From the NCBI GenBank assembly GCA_902785755.1, contig CACZZO010000005.1:62001-126000 (forward strand): DNA of 64,000 nt. The letters are read 5' to 3'. The notes beneath the pieces are model-generated. The model did not search any database. It had not been told where the DNA came from and worked only from the letters and a program-made list of their open reading frames with translations. The DNA comes from an uncultured Bacteroidia bacterium (lineage in GTDB: Bacteria; Bacteroidota; Bacteroidia; Bacteroidales; F082). The position numbers and the translations under genes are program-made. Of the stretch, positions 24,659 through 33,222 are shown piece by piece (position 1 is the stretch's first letter; every line of letters starts with the position of its first letter).

Positions 24659-26176
24659 ATGAAAAACTTGAAGATTTACACCCTGCTTGCGCTCCTGCTG
24701 ATGGCGGGAGGGGTGACAACGCAAGCGCAAGTGCGTAGCGAGATATACGAATTGCTTCCTGAGTCGCGCAGCATCAAGGTTGGCGATGTCAACAACGACG
24801 GATTTGCCGATGTGGTCGTTAGCCGGCTCAACATCATGTACAGCGATGTGATTTTCTCCATCTATCTCAACGACGGGACGGGGCATCTTGAATGTTTCCA
24901 AAACATCAGCAGCCCCAAACCCGACATGCACATGGGCTATGAGATGCTACAGCTAGCCTTCCTCTTGGAGGATTTCGACAAGGACGGCAGCCTCGACATT
25001 GCCTCGTATGCCTACGTATTCAACGGAAACGCTGATTACGACACTTGTTTTATTAGAATCGATTACAACGACGGAAATGGCGGTTTCGAACGTTTTGCCG
25101 AAACCCCTTTGATTCAGCCGGAATGGGTTTGGTACAATGGTTATCAGCATTTCTTAGACAATCCGTTCTATCTGATGATGACATCGGGCGATTTTAATGG
25201 TGATTCGTTCCTAGATATTGCGGTATCAAACGATTATCATCTCAACAGTGAATCTGGTTTAGGTTATTTGTGTAATGATGGTGCGGGCAACTTTAGTACG
25301 GAAGCAGTTTTTACTATGGGTTCGCTTTATGTACCCGTTGTTTGCGATATGAATCACGATAAGAAGGACGACATTGTTGACAGCTACGCCCTCTATTACA
25401 CCACAGACAGCCTGATTCCCAGAGAGGGATATGTCCATCCTTGGGTTCCTGATGGCTACTCTACTAACGGTTTGGTGGTTTTTGACATCGATGGTGACGG
25501 TTGGGAGGATGTAGTGGTGGGCCGTTCGACCAGCGATTCACACATTTGGGTCTATAGGAACCTTGGCAACGAGGAATTCGAGAAAATGGATTCCATCGGA
25601 TTTCCAGGCACCATCACTTGGTATGATGAAGGCATTGACAATATGAAACTGGTGAACCACAACGGTGACGAATATCCCGACATCATCGCCCAAGTGTTTG
25701 ATTTCAGGACCGAATACGCAGGCTATTGCGTGTTCGAGGGAAATGGCACTTTCGAGTTTGGCGAGCCAGTGTTTTTCCCCTTAGAACATATTGAGGATGA
25801 GTTCATCCGCAATTTCGATGTTGCCGACTTGAACGGTGACGGCTTCGATGACTTGATTGTCATGCACGCGCCGTGGTTCGGAATGGGAAATTCGTGGCTT
25901 GAAGTGTTTATGAACGATGGCACAGGGTTCGATGCCATAGAAGAAAGTGATAACGATTCTGCTGTAACCTGTTCGCCCAATCCCGCAAACGACTATGTTT
26001 ACATCAATGGAACGGAAGCTGTTGAAGTGCAGGTTTACAATGCTTTGGGGCAGGTGGTGAAGACGGTTCTGGGAGCGAATGAGATTGATTTGAGTGGATT
26101 GGTGGATGGGGTTTATTTGATGCGCATCATGGATGCAGATGGAAAAGTTTACACAAATAAAATCACGGTACGATGA
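24659..26176 (+). CDS. Secreted FG-GAP/VCBS-repeat protein with T9SS sorting domain
   Basis: The start is set at ATG 24659 because an in-frame TTG at 24614 lies inside the promoter. The 505-residue product has a signal peptide (MKNLKIYTLLALLLMAGG to AQA). At least five FG-GAP blades follow, recognisable by Ca-binding-type loops DVNNDGFADVVVSR, DFDKDGSLDIA, DFNGDSFLDIAVS, DIDGDGWEDVVVG and DLNGDGFDDLIVM, forming a beta-propeller. The end (CSPNPANDYVYINGTEAV, VYNALGQVVKTV, KITVR) is a type A T9SS sorting domain. It overlaps the next gene by 4 bp (ATGA). The ligand is unknown; adhesive or carbohydrate binding is typical. Confidence 0.9.
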   Translation: MKNLKIYTLLALLLMAGGVTTQAQVRSEIYELLPESRSIKVGDVNNDGFADVVVSRLNIMYSDVIFSIYLNDGTGHLECFQNISSPKPDMHMGYEMLQLAFLLEDFDKDGSLDIASYAYVFNGNADYDTCFIRIDYNDGNGGFERFAETPLIQPEWVWYNGYQHFLDNPFYLMMTSGDFNGDSFLDIAVSNDYHLNSESGLGYLCNDGAGNFSTEAVFTMGSLYVPVVCDMNHDKKDDIVDSYALYYTTDSLIPREGYVHPWVPDGYSTNGLVVFDIDGDGWEDVVVGRSTSDSHIWVYRNLGNEEFEKMDSIGFPGTITWYDEGIDNMKLVNHNGDEYPDIIAQVFDFRTEYAGYCVFEGNGTFEFGEPVFFPLEHIEDEFIRNFDVADLNGDGFDDLIVMHAPWFGMGNSWLEVFMNDGTGFDAIEESDNDSAVTCSPNPANDYVYINGTEAVEVQVYNALGQVVKTVLGANEIDLSGLVDGVYLMRIMDADGKVYTNKITVR

Positions 26177-27654
26177 AAAACATTAGACTTATTGCTTTGG
26201 CTGCCCTTTTGCTGCTTGGGGCTACGATGCAGGCACAGTATGTGGAAAATGGAACGAAGAATCAAGAAGAAGAGTTCTATACTTGTACCAGATGGTATGA
26301 TGCCAAGATCAATTTTGTCCGTTATTTCAACCATTTCAAAGATGTGGAGGTCATCAGGATGATGGATGCCCTACAGACAGAGCCTGATAACCTGGTGATT
26401 TACGAATGGGGCATCATACAAGACGCTACTGCAGGCGTGGTGTATGGCGTTGACCATAACATGCATACCGATTCGGCATACATCAGCACCGACTTTGGCC
26501 ATACATGGACCGCCATCAGTCCGAGCAGAGTAGACAACCATCCTGTCTATTTCTGGACATTCCCCAATTCGCCAGGAGTGATTGCAAAAGGCAACCAATG
26601 GTCGAATTTCCAAGTGAGCAACGACTTCGGGACACATTTTGAAACGATGGAGAGTGGACCGTTTTATAATTCTTTTTCAGGTTGGAGTCAAGGAGAGTTC
26701 TTTGACTTGTTTTGGCAGGCCGATAAAGGCATGGCGCTTCACCATACGACAGATTATTATCAAACCACGGAAACTTTGGAGCAGACGTTACCCGAGTATC
26801 ATTGGAACTATTTGGGGGCAGTGGAAGGTGAATTCTACAAGTTATACTATGCAGGGCCAGGGCCGGAGAGCAATGAGGCAAGATTGTATTACAGTAATGA
26901 TTATGGACAGAGTTGCAGGTTGTTGATGGAGTTTGACTCGACGGCAGTTTCCACCCCTTTGTATGATGGAGAAGGTTCATGGTCGGTATGGATTGGCCGA
27001 GAGCCAGGCGTGTTTTATACTTTCAAATGGGAGTACAGAACGCTGGAGGAAGGGACAAAGGTATTTGTCAATTATTACCGCTCATACGGCGACACCTTGG
27101 TTACCACCTACTTCCATCATTTTGCACCTGACTGGTTCGACCATCACACGCCTATAATGGAGTGCGAAATAGTAAGTTGTGACAATGGTGGTGTCACGCT
27201 TCATTGGAACGAGCCAGAACTAAGGCCCGAAGAGGTGTTAGTTGGCTATCGGGTTTATAGAGATGAGAACTTGGTTAGTGATTTGATTACCGAAACGGAA
27301 TACACCGACCCCTATTCGGGCGGTGGACAGCTGAAATATCATGTGTTGGCGGTTTATAGCGATGGTGAAGCGTCCAAATCGTACAACATCGTGTATTGCG
27401 AGCAAACGGAAGGTGTTGGTGAAAACGAAGATGAAACTGGAGTTGCTGTTTTCCCAAATCCTGCCAATGGAGTTGTTCGGATTGAGGGTGTTGTTGCTGA
27501 TGAGGTGCGGGTTTATAATGCCCTTGGGCAGATGGTGAAGACGGTGCGGGGGACTAATGAGATTGATTTGAGCACCTTTCCTAAAAGAGTTTATTCAATA
27601 CGCATTTTCACCACTGATGGTTTGATTGTTAATAAGAAAATTGTAGTGGAATAA
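26173..27654 (+). CDS. Secreted T9SS cargo protein with propeller-like and Fn3-like regions
   Basis: A 493-residue protein with a signal peptide ending MQAQ. The middle part resembles sialidase/BNR-type propeller blades (YISTDFGHTWTAISPS, YYSNDYGQSC), but no catalytic set can be named. A fibronectin-III-like domain (GVTLHWNEPELRPEEVLVGY to YHVLAVYSDGE) precedes the C-terminal sorting domain (VFPNPANGVVRIEGV, VYNALGQMVKTVRG, KKIVVE). That domain is very similar to the one in the preceding gene and probably shares an origin with it. The two genes overlap by 4 bp and so form one operon. A strong terminator follows. Confidence 0.82.
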   Translation: MKNIRLIALAALLLLGATMQAQYVENGTKNQEEEFYTCTRWYDAKINFVRYFNHFKDVEVIRMMDALQTEPDNLVIYEWGIIQDATAGVVYGVDHNMHTDSAYISTDFGHTWTAISPSRVDNHPVYFWTFPNSPGVIAKGNQWSNFQVSNDFGTHFETMESGPFYNSFSGWSQGEFFDLFWQADKGMALHHTTDYYQTTETLEQTLPEYHWNYLGAVEGEFYKLYYAGPGPESNEARLYYSNDYGQSCRLLMEFDSTAVSTPLYDGEGSWSVWIGREPGVFYTFKWEYRTLEEGTKVFVNYYRSYGDTLVTTYFHHFAPDWFDHHTPIMECEIVSCDNGGVTLHWNEPELRPEEVLVGYRVYRDENLVSDLITETEYTDPYSGGGQLKYHVLAVYSDGEASKSYNIVYCEQTEGVGENEDETGVAVFPNPANGVVRIEGVVADEVRVYNALGQMVKTVRGTNEIDLSTFPKRVYSIRIFTTDGLIVNKKIVVE

Positions 27655-27687
27655 CCCAGTTTACCGCTACGGCGAGAAATAATCTTG

Positions 27688-27719
27688 AAGTGAGGTGACA
27701 AAACATTGCCACCTCACTT
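27688..27719 (+). terminator. Terminator after T9SS gene pair
   Basis: A 10-bp stem (AAGTGAGGTG with CACCTCACTT) followed by six or more T residues. Confidence 0.92.
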
Positions 27720-27727
27720 TTTTTTAC

Positions 27728-27735
27728 TAATTTTG
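27728..27735 (+). promoter_or_regulatory. -7 box of beta-CASP hydrolase gene
   Basis: TAATTTTG, 20 bp before the start codon, overlapping the end of the preceding terminator T-run. Confidence 0.75.
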
Positions 27736-27755
27736 GGGTCAAATTCTGATGGACT

Positions 27756-29168
27756 ATGAAAATCAAATTCATCGGTGCAGCCCAGGAAGTGACGGGCAGT
27801 AAGCACCTCATCACCACCGACCACGGCAAGAAAATCCTCTTGGACTGCGGCATGTTCCAAGGCAAGGGTCTCGAAACCGATACCATGAACCGCAACATCA
27901 TGGTCGACCCCAAGGAAATCGACTACATCATCCTCACCCACGCCCACATCGACCATAGCGGCCTGATACCTTATTTCCATAAGTTGGGCTTCCGTGGCGA
28001 GGTAATCTGCACGCCGGCCACCAAAGACCTGTGCAGCATCATGCTCCCCGACACGGGCTTCATACAAGAGAACGATATGGAATGGTTCAACAAGAAACGC
28101 CGCAAACAGGGTCTGCCCGCGTTGCAACCCATTTACACTGAGAAAGATGCGCGTGCTTGTATGGATCTTTTCGTCACCGTGAGTTACAACCGCTACCTTT
28201 ATTTGGACAATAATATCAAGGTGAAATTCAACAACACGGGCCACTTGCTCGGCAGCGGATGCGCCATTCTCGAAATCGACGAAGGCGGCAAGATGATTCG
28301 CATCGGCTACACGGGCGACATCGGGCGCGAACACAACTACCTGCTGCGCTCGCCCGAGCCGTTCCCGCACTGCGACTATATCATCACCGAGGCCACCTAC
28401 GGCAACCGCCTCCACAGCGACCGCGAAAACGCCGAACACCAATTGTTGGAAATCATTTACAACACCTGCGTCGAGAAACGCGGCAAACTCATCATCCCGT
28501 CGTTTGCCGTCAGCCGCACGCAAGAGATTGTGTATCTGCTGAATAACTTCTACAACGAAGGCAAGTTGCCCGAGAAGATTCCCGTTTTCGTCGACAGTCC
28601 CTTGGCCGTCAACGCCACCGAAATCTTCCGCATGTACGTCGACCTTTTCAACGACGATGTGAAAGACGTCATCGAATACGACCCCGACCCGTTTGGTTTC
28701 AACAGCCTGACTTTCATCCGTGATGTCAACCAGTCGAAGGCCTTGAACGCGAGGAAGGAACCCTGCATCATCATTTCCGCATCGGGCATGATGGAGGCCG
28801 GTCGCGTGAAACACCACATCGCCAACAGCATCGAGAACCCCAACAACAGCATCCTCGCCATCGGCTATTGCTCGCCTACCACATTGGGAGCCAAACTGTT
28901 GGAGAAACCGAAGCCCCAAACCGTTTCCATTTTCGGCCTTGAACATTCCGTTTTGGCCGACATCTTCGAAATCGATGCCTTCAGCGGTCACGGCGACTAC
29001 AAGGAGATGATTGACTACCTGAAATGCCAAGACCCAAGCAAGGTGAAGAAGACCTTCATCGTGCATGGCGCTTTGGAGGCGCAACAGTTCTACAAACGCC
29101 AACTGCGCAAGGAGGGCTGGGACAACATCTTCATCCCCGAAGCGGGCGAGGAGTTTGAATTGAAATAA
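27756..29168 (+). CDS. Metallo-beta-lactamase-fold beta-CASP RNA-processing hydrolase
   Basis: A 470-residue enzyme with the zinc-binding motif [10 protein letters not shown] near residue 70. Further metal ligands lie in [14 protein letters not shown] and [11 protein letters not shown], followed by the beta-CASP insertion ([29 protein letters not shown]). The RMMBL end reads [35 protein letters not shown] and [11 protein letters not shown]. This is the bacterial CPSF73/YSH1-like group, related to RNase J in mechanism, with predicted endonuclease activity on RNA in the cytoplasm. It has its own promoter; hisS follows 28 bp later from a separate -7 box. The precise RNA target is not predictable. 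Confidence 0.93.
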   Translation: MKIKFIGAAQEVTGSKHLITTDHGKKILLDCGMFQGKGLETDTMNRNIMVDPKEIDYIILTHAHIDHSGLIPYFHKLGFRGEVICTPATKDLCSIMLPDTGFIQENDMEWFNKKRRKQGLPALQPIYTEKDARACMDLFVTVSYNRYLYLDNNIKVKFNNTGHLLGSGCAILEIDEGGKMIRIGYTGDIGREHNYLLRSPEPFPHCDYIITEATYGNRLHSDRENAEHQLLEIIYNTCVEKRGKLIIPSFAVSRTQEIVYLLNNFYNEGKLPEKIPVFVDSPLAVNATEIFRMYVDLFNDDVKDVIEYDPDPFGFNSLTFIRDVNQSKALNARKEPCIIISASGMMEAGRVKHHIANSIENPNNSILAIGYCSPTTLGAKLLEKPKPQTVSIFGLEHSVLADIFEIDAFSGHGDYKEMIDYLKCQDPSKVKKTFIVHGALEAQQFYKRQLRKEGWDNIFIPEAGEEFELK

Positions 29169-29172
29169 TTCG

Positions 29173-29180
29173 TACTTTTG
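29173..29180 (+). promoter_or_regulatory. -7 box of hisS
   Basis: TACTTTTG just after the stop codon of the beta-CASP gene and 16 bp before the hisS start, giving a nearly leaderless message. Confidence 0.7.
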
Positions 29181-29196
29181 CAAAAATTTTCAGAAA

Positions 29197-30552
29197 ATGG
29201 CACAAAAACCCAGTATTCCCAAAGGCACACGCGACTTCCTTCCAGAGGTCATGGTGCGCCGCAATTATATCTTCGACACCATTAAATCTGTGTTCAAACG
29301 CTTTGGTTTCCAGCCGATTGAAACCCCTTCGATGGAAAACCTCAGCACCCTTTTGGGCAAATACGGCGACGAGGGCGACAAACTCCTGTTCCGTGTGCTC
29401 AACTCGGGCGACTTCATGAGCGGTGTGGAACAGAACGGCGAACCGCTTGAATCGTTGAAATTAGCCTCAAAAATCAGCGAGAAAGGCCTGCGTTACGACT
29501 TGACCGTGCCCTTCGCGAGGTTCGTCACGATGTATCGCGACCAAATCGCTTTCCCTTTCAAGCGTTACCAAATCCAACCTGTTTGGCGTGCCGACCGTCC
29601 GCAGAAAGGCCGTTACCGCGAGTTCTGCCAATGCGACGTGGACATCATCGGCAGCGACTCCTTGTTGAACGAAGCCGAGTTGGTGCAAATCGTGGACGAG
29701 GTCTTCAACGCCTTGAAAATCAAGGTGACGCTGAAAATCAACAACCGCAAAGTCTTGGCTGGCATCGCGGAATACATCGGCAAACCTGACGCTTTGGTGG
29801 ACGTTACCGTGGCCATTGACAAGCTCGACAAAATCGGCATCGAGGCCGTCAATGCTGAATTGGCCGAGAAGGGTTTGGAGCAAGCCGCCATCGACAAACT
29901 CCAGCCCATCCTCTTCATGAAAGGCGACACGCGAGAAAAATTGGCCCAACTGAAACCATTGATGACCAACGAAATAGGCCAGAAAGGCATAGAGGAATTG
30001 GAAATCCTGTTCGACTACGTCGACGATATGGAACTCGGCATCACCACCGAACTTGACCTCACCTTGGCCCGTGGCCTGAACTATTACACCGGAGCCATCT
30101 TCGAGGTGAAGGCCAACGACTTCCCGATGGGCAGCATCTCTGGCGGCGGTCGCTACGACAACCTCACGGGCATCTTCGGCCTGCCGAATGTATCGGGTGT
30201 GGGCATCAGTTTCGGTGCCGACCGCATTTATGACGTGCTCGAAGGCTTGAACCTCTTCCCCGAAACCATGTCGGAAAGCACGAAGGTTATCTTCCTGAAT
30301 TTCGGCAAGAACGAGGAAAAATACTGCCTGAAATACCTCAACCAAGTGCGCAAGCACGGCATCAACGCGGAAATCTACCCCGACGCGGCCAAAATCCAGA
30401 AACAGATGAAATACGCCAACCAACGCGCCATCCCGATTGTCGTCATCGCTGGCGAACAAGAGGTGGCCGAACAGAAATTCACCGTCAAGTTTATGAAAGA
30501 AGGAACGCAAACCGTGGTGGAAGCCAACAAATTAGTGGAAACAATAATTTAA
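29197..30552 (+). CDS. hisS: Histidyl-tRNA synthetase
   Basis: A 451-residue class II aminoacyl-tRNA synthetase that charges tRNA-His. The start [10 protein letters not shown] is diagnostic. Motif 2 is present in [23 protein letters not shown], and the histidine-A motif in [15 protein letters not shown] is followed by [11 protein letters not shown] and [11 protein letters not shown] (motif 3). The C-terminal anticodon-binding domain begins about residue 365. The length fits the family. The gene lies 11 bp upstream of hutH, so histidine use and degradation genes are read together, which may simply be operon neighbourhood. Confidence 0.96.
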   Translation: MAQKPSIPKGTRDFLPEVMVRRNYIFDTIKSVFKRFGFQPIETPSMENLSTLLGKYGDEGDKLLFRVLNSGDFMSGVEQNGEPLESLKLASKISEKGLRYDLTVPFARFVTMYRDQIAFPFKRYQIQPVWRADRPQKGRYREFCQCDVDIIGSDSLLNEAELVQIVDEVFNALKIKVTLKINNRKVLAGIAEYIGKPDALVDVTVAIDKLDKIGIEAVNAELAEKGLEQAAIDKLQPILFMKGDTREKLAQLKPLMTNEIGQKGIEELEILFDYVDDMELGITTELDLTLARGLNYYTGAIFEVKANDFPMGSISGGGRYDNLTGIFGLPNVSGVGISFGADRIYDVLEGLNLFPETMSESTKVIFLNFGKNEEKYCLKYLNQVRKHGINAEIYPDAAKIQKQMKYANQRAIPIVVIAGEQEVAEQKFTVKFMKEGTQTVVEANKLVETII

Positions 30553-30563
30553 CAATCAACAAT

Positions 30564-32075
30564 ATGACAACGCATTACATTAGTTCCAAAGAACTGACAT
30601 TCAAGCAAGTAAATGAAATAATCACAAATGGCTACAAACTCGCCCTGTCGGACGATGCCATCGCTCGCATCCAAAAATGCCGCGACTATTTAGACAAGAA
30701 GATGGAAAACCCAGAGAAACCCATCTACGGCGTGACCACCGGCTTCGGCTCGCTCTGCGACCACAGCATCTCCAAAGAGGATTTGAGCACTTTGCAGAAA
30801 AACCTCGTCATGTCGCACGCTTGCGGCACGGGCGAAATGGTGCCCGAAGAAATCATCCGACTGATGCTTTTGCTGAAGGTGCAAAGCCTCAGCTATGGCA
30901 ACAGCGGCGTGCAAGTGGTGACCGTCCAGCGCCTCATCGACTTCTTCAACAATGATGTGCTGCCCGTGGTCTACAACCAAGGCTCGCTCGGCGCTTCTGG
31001 CGACTTGGCGCCTTTGGCCAACCTTATGCTGCCTTTGCTCGGCTTGGGCGAGGTGCATTATGAAGGCAAAATCATTCCTGCACAACAGATTCTCGACAAG
31101 TTTGGTTGGGAGCCCATCACCTTGCAGTCGAAAGAAGGTTTGGCCTTGCTCAACGGCACGCAGTTTATGAGCAGTTACGGCACCTACGTTTTGCTCAAGG
31201 CCTTCCGCCTCAGCTATTTGGCCGATCTCATCGGGACGGTTTCTCTCGAAGCCTTCGATGGCCGCATTGAGCCTTTCTTCGACCAAGTACACCAAATCCG
31301 CCACCACAACGGACAAATCGTCACCGCAAAGCGCGTGCGTGAGTTCACAAAGGGCAGCGAGCTGATTGTCAGGGAGAAGAAGCACGTCCAAGACCCATAT
31401 TCCTTCCGTTGTATGCCGCAGGTGCATGGCGCCTCGAAGGATGCCATCGACTATGTGGCCTCCGTGTTCAGCGAGGAAATCAACGCCGTCACCGACAACC
31501 CGACCATCTTCCCCGATGAGGATTTGGTCATCAGCGCGGGCAACTTCCACGGCCAGCCTTTGGCCATTACCTTGGACTTCTTGGCCATCGCCATGGCTGA
31601 ATTGGGCAACATCAGTGAACGCCGTATCTATCAATTGATTGGCGGCAAGCGCGGTCTGCCGTCCTTCTTGGTCGCCGAACCCGGCCTCAACAGCGGCTTT
31701 ATGATTCCGCAATACGCCGCCGCGAGCATCGTCAGCCAAAGCAAGCAACTCTGCACGCCCGCCTCGGTGGATAGCATCGAGTCGTCGCAAGGTCAGGAAG
31801 ACCACGTCAGTATGGGTGCCAATGCCGCCACGAAGGCCCTCCGCGTGGCTGAAAACTTGGAGCGCGTGTTGGCCATCGAATTGTTCAACGCCACACAAGC
31901 CTTGGAGTTCCGCCGTCCGCTGAAGTCGTCGCATTGCATCGAGAATTTCGTCGCCGAATACCGCAAAGTGGTGGAATTTGTGCGCATCGACAAGGTGATG
32001 TACACCGAAATCGCCAAATCGGTTGATTTCGTGAAGAATTACCCGTTGGATTTTGACACATTGAAGAACGAATAA
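30564..32075 (+). CDS. hutH: Histidine ammonia-lyase
   Basis: A 503-residue enzyme converting L-histidine to trans-urocanate and ammonia, the first step of histidine catabolism. The Ala-Ser-Gly triplet that cyclises to the MIO cofactor is in GSLGASGDLAPLANL near residue 147. Other family marks are YGVTTGFGSL near 53, QDPYSFRCMPQVHG near 280, TDNPTIFPD and GNFHGQPLA. The remaining hut genes (hutU, hutI, formiminotransferase) are not in the window. An aromatic tyrosine or phenylalanine ammonia-lyase is an alternative, but the selectivity region and length fit histidine. Confidence 0.94.
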   Translation: MTTHYISSKELTFKQVNEIITNGYKLALSDDAIARIQKCRDYLDKKMENPEKPIYGVTTGFGSLCDHSISKEDLSTLQKNLVMSHACGTGEMVPEEIIRLMLLLKVQSLSYGNSGVQVVTVQRLIDFFNNDVLPVVYNQGSLGASGDLAPLANLMLPLLGLGEVHYEGKIIPAQQILDKFGWEPITLQSKEGLALLNGTQFMSSYGTYVLLKAFRLSYLADLIGTVSLEAFDGRIEPFFDQVHQIRHHNGQIVTAKRVREFTKGSELIVREKKHVQDPYSFRCMPQVHGASKDAIDYVASVFSEEINAVTDNPTIFPDEDLVISAGNFHGQPLAITLDFLAIAMAELGNISERRIYQLIGGKRGLPSFLVAEPGLNSGFMIPQYAAASIVSQSKQLCTPASVDSIESSQGQEDHVSMGANAATKALRVAENLERVLAIELFNATQALEFRRPLKSSHCIENFVAEYRKVVEFVRIDKVMYTEIAKSVDFVKNYPLDFDTLKNE

Positions 32076-32083
32076 TTTGAATT

Positions 32084-32149
32084 GTAGGGCTGTCATATCA
32101 CGACAGCCGCTTGGTGGAAATCGGCGGCTGCACGGTGTGACAGCCCTAC
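32084..32149. repeat. Inverted-repeat element with GTAGGGCTGTCA ends
   Basis: 12-bp perfect outer arms (GTAGGGCTGTCA and TGACAGCCCTAC) enclose a second hairpin (CAGCCGC..GCGGCTG). It lies between hutH and the next gene. A solo arm, TGACAGCCCTAC, is found at 52764-52775, so it belongs to a dispersed family. Confidence 0.85.
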
Positions 32150-32162
32150 AAAACATTACAAT

Positions 32163-32666
32163 ATGGAAACCACAGAACAAAAGAAACGCCCCACGGGCAT
32201 GACGATTCTCCTCGTATTATCGCTCATCAACGCCTGTTGGAACATTTTTCGTTCCGTCGTCATGTATGTCACCACGCCGCGATTGGCTGAGATGCTCGAC
32301 AGCGGAGCGTTTGAGGAGATGATGCAGCCTTTTTCGGCTATGGGCGAAGATTTCACCAAGTCCATGAACGATACCATCAACGTCCTCACCCAAATCAACC
32401 CCAATTACTACCTGATTCTGTTGGCGTTGTTCGTCGTTTCGTTAATGGGAGTGAGGAGGATGTTCAAAAACGACAAGCGCGGTTTCCACCTTTACAGCAT
32501 CTCCCAAATCTGCATGTTGATAGCCCATTCGGTGTACGTCTATCCGCTGCAAAAGCCCTCACCGTTCACTTCCGACCTTCTTCTTACAGCCGTTTTCATT
32601 TTCCTGTATTACCTCTATTTCAAGCGGATGGAATTGGCAAACGACCTCCCTCAAAACCCTGAATGA
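32163..32666 (+). CDS. Hypothetical membrane protein
   Basis: A 167-residue protein with an N-terminal helix (GMTILLVLSLINACWNIF), a soluble segment of about 50 residues (PRLAEMLDSGAFEEMMQPF and on), then about three further helices (YYLILLALFVVSLMGV, HLYSISQICMLIAHSVYVY, DLLLTAVFIFLYYLYF). The layout resembles small membrane proteins of unknown function in Bacteroidota; I do not recognise the family. Its stop overlaps the possible ATG of the next gene, which also encodes a membrane protein of similar size, so the two may form a complex. Confidence 0.75.
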   Translation: METTEQKKRPTGMTILLVLSLINACWNIFRSVVMYVTTPRLAEMLDSGAFEEMMQPFSAMGEDFTKSMNDTINVLTQINPNYYLILLALFVVSLMGVRRMFKNDKRGFHLYSISQICMLIAHSVYVYPLQKPSPFTSDLLLTAVFIFLYYLYFKRMELANDLPQNPE

Positions 32667-33148
32667 TTATGGAACAGCGCGAAGGAAAGATATTTGACTT
32701 GAAACCCGTGATGACCACTTCCATGAAGCTGGCGGCCAGTTTTGCCATCACCTATTATGGATTGTTGCTCATCTTCGAGATTGTCACGGTCATTTTTCGT
32801 CGCTATTATATTGATTCCTATTACTTTAACCAAGGCGAGGAAGGACAAGGCACATCTGAATTCATCATTCAAATCATCCAGTTGGTTCTTTCTTTCTTGT
32901 TGGTTTTCAGTTTGATACAGATTTTTAGGAAAAAGAACCACGGCAAGGCTTTGTTTGTGGGGGCCTCTTTGATTCTGATTATTTTTCAGCTCATTGTAAC
33001 GGGCTTCGTGCCTTGGATGAAATACGCCCTTGAAGCCTTGCTTGTGCTAATTATCGCGCCCATTCGCATAAAGAAAAAGGTGAGGATTAAGGGAAAGTCA
33101 AATAAAAAGAGAGCTGAAATGCAAACCGACAAGCAAACTGAAAATTGA
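32663..33148 (+). CDS. Hypothetical membrane protein, paired with preceding gene
   Basis: 161 residues from the ATG at 32663, which overlaps the previous stop (ATGA); a second ATG at 32669 is equally possible. Helices are visible at LAASFAITYYGLLLIFEIVTVIF, FIIQIIQLVLSFLLVFSLIQIF, GKALFVGASLILIIFQLIVTGF and YALEALLVLIIAPI, followed by a lysine-rich tail (RIKKKVRIKGKSNKKR) on the cytoplasmic side. No family is recognised. Overlap with the upstream gene implies coupled expression. Confidence 0.72.
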   Translation: MIMEQREGKIFDLKPVMTTSMKLAASFAITYYGLLLIFEIVTVIFRRYYIDSYYFNQGEEGQGTSEFIIQIIQLVLSFLLVFSLIQIFRKKNHGKALFVGASLILIIFQLIVTGFVPWMKYALEALLVLIIAPIRIKKKVRIKGKSNKKRAEMQTDKQTEN

Positions 33149-33170
33149 GACATCGACATGTACAAAATTA

Positions 33171-33200
33171 AAAAAGCACCCCGAAACCGAGGTGCTTTTT
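33171..33200. terminator. Bidirectional terminator between converging genes
   Basis: A 10-bp perfect stem AAAAAGCACC/GGTGCTTTTT with T-runs on both strands, placed between the plus-strand membrane-protein operon and the minus-strand TonB-dependent receptor gene. Confidence 0.93.
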
Positions 33201-33222
33201 TTCATTTTGAATCAAACTTCGA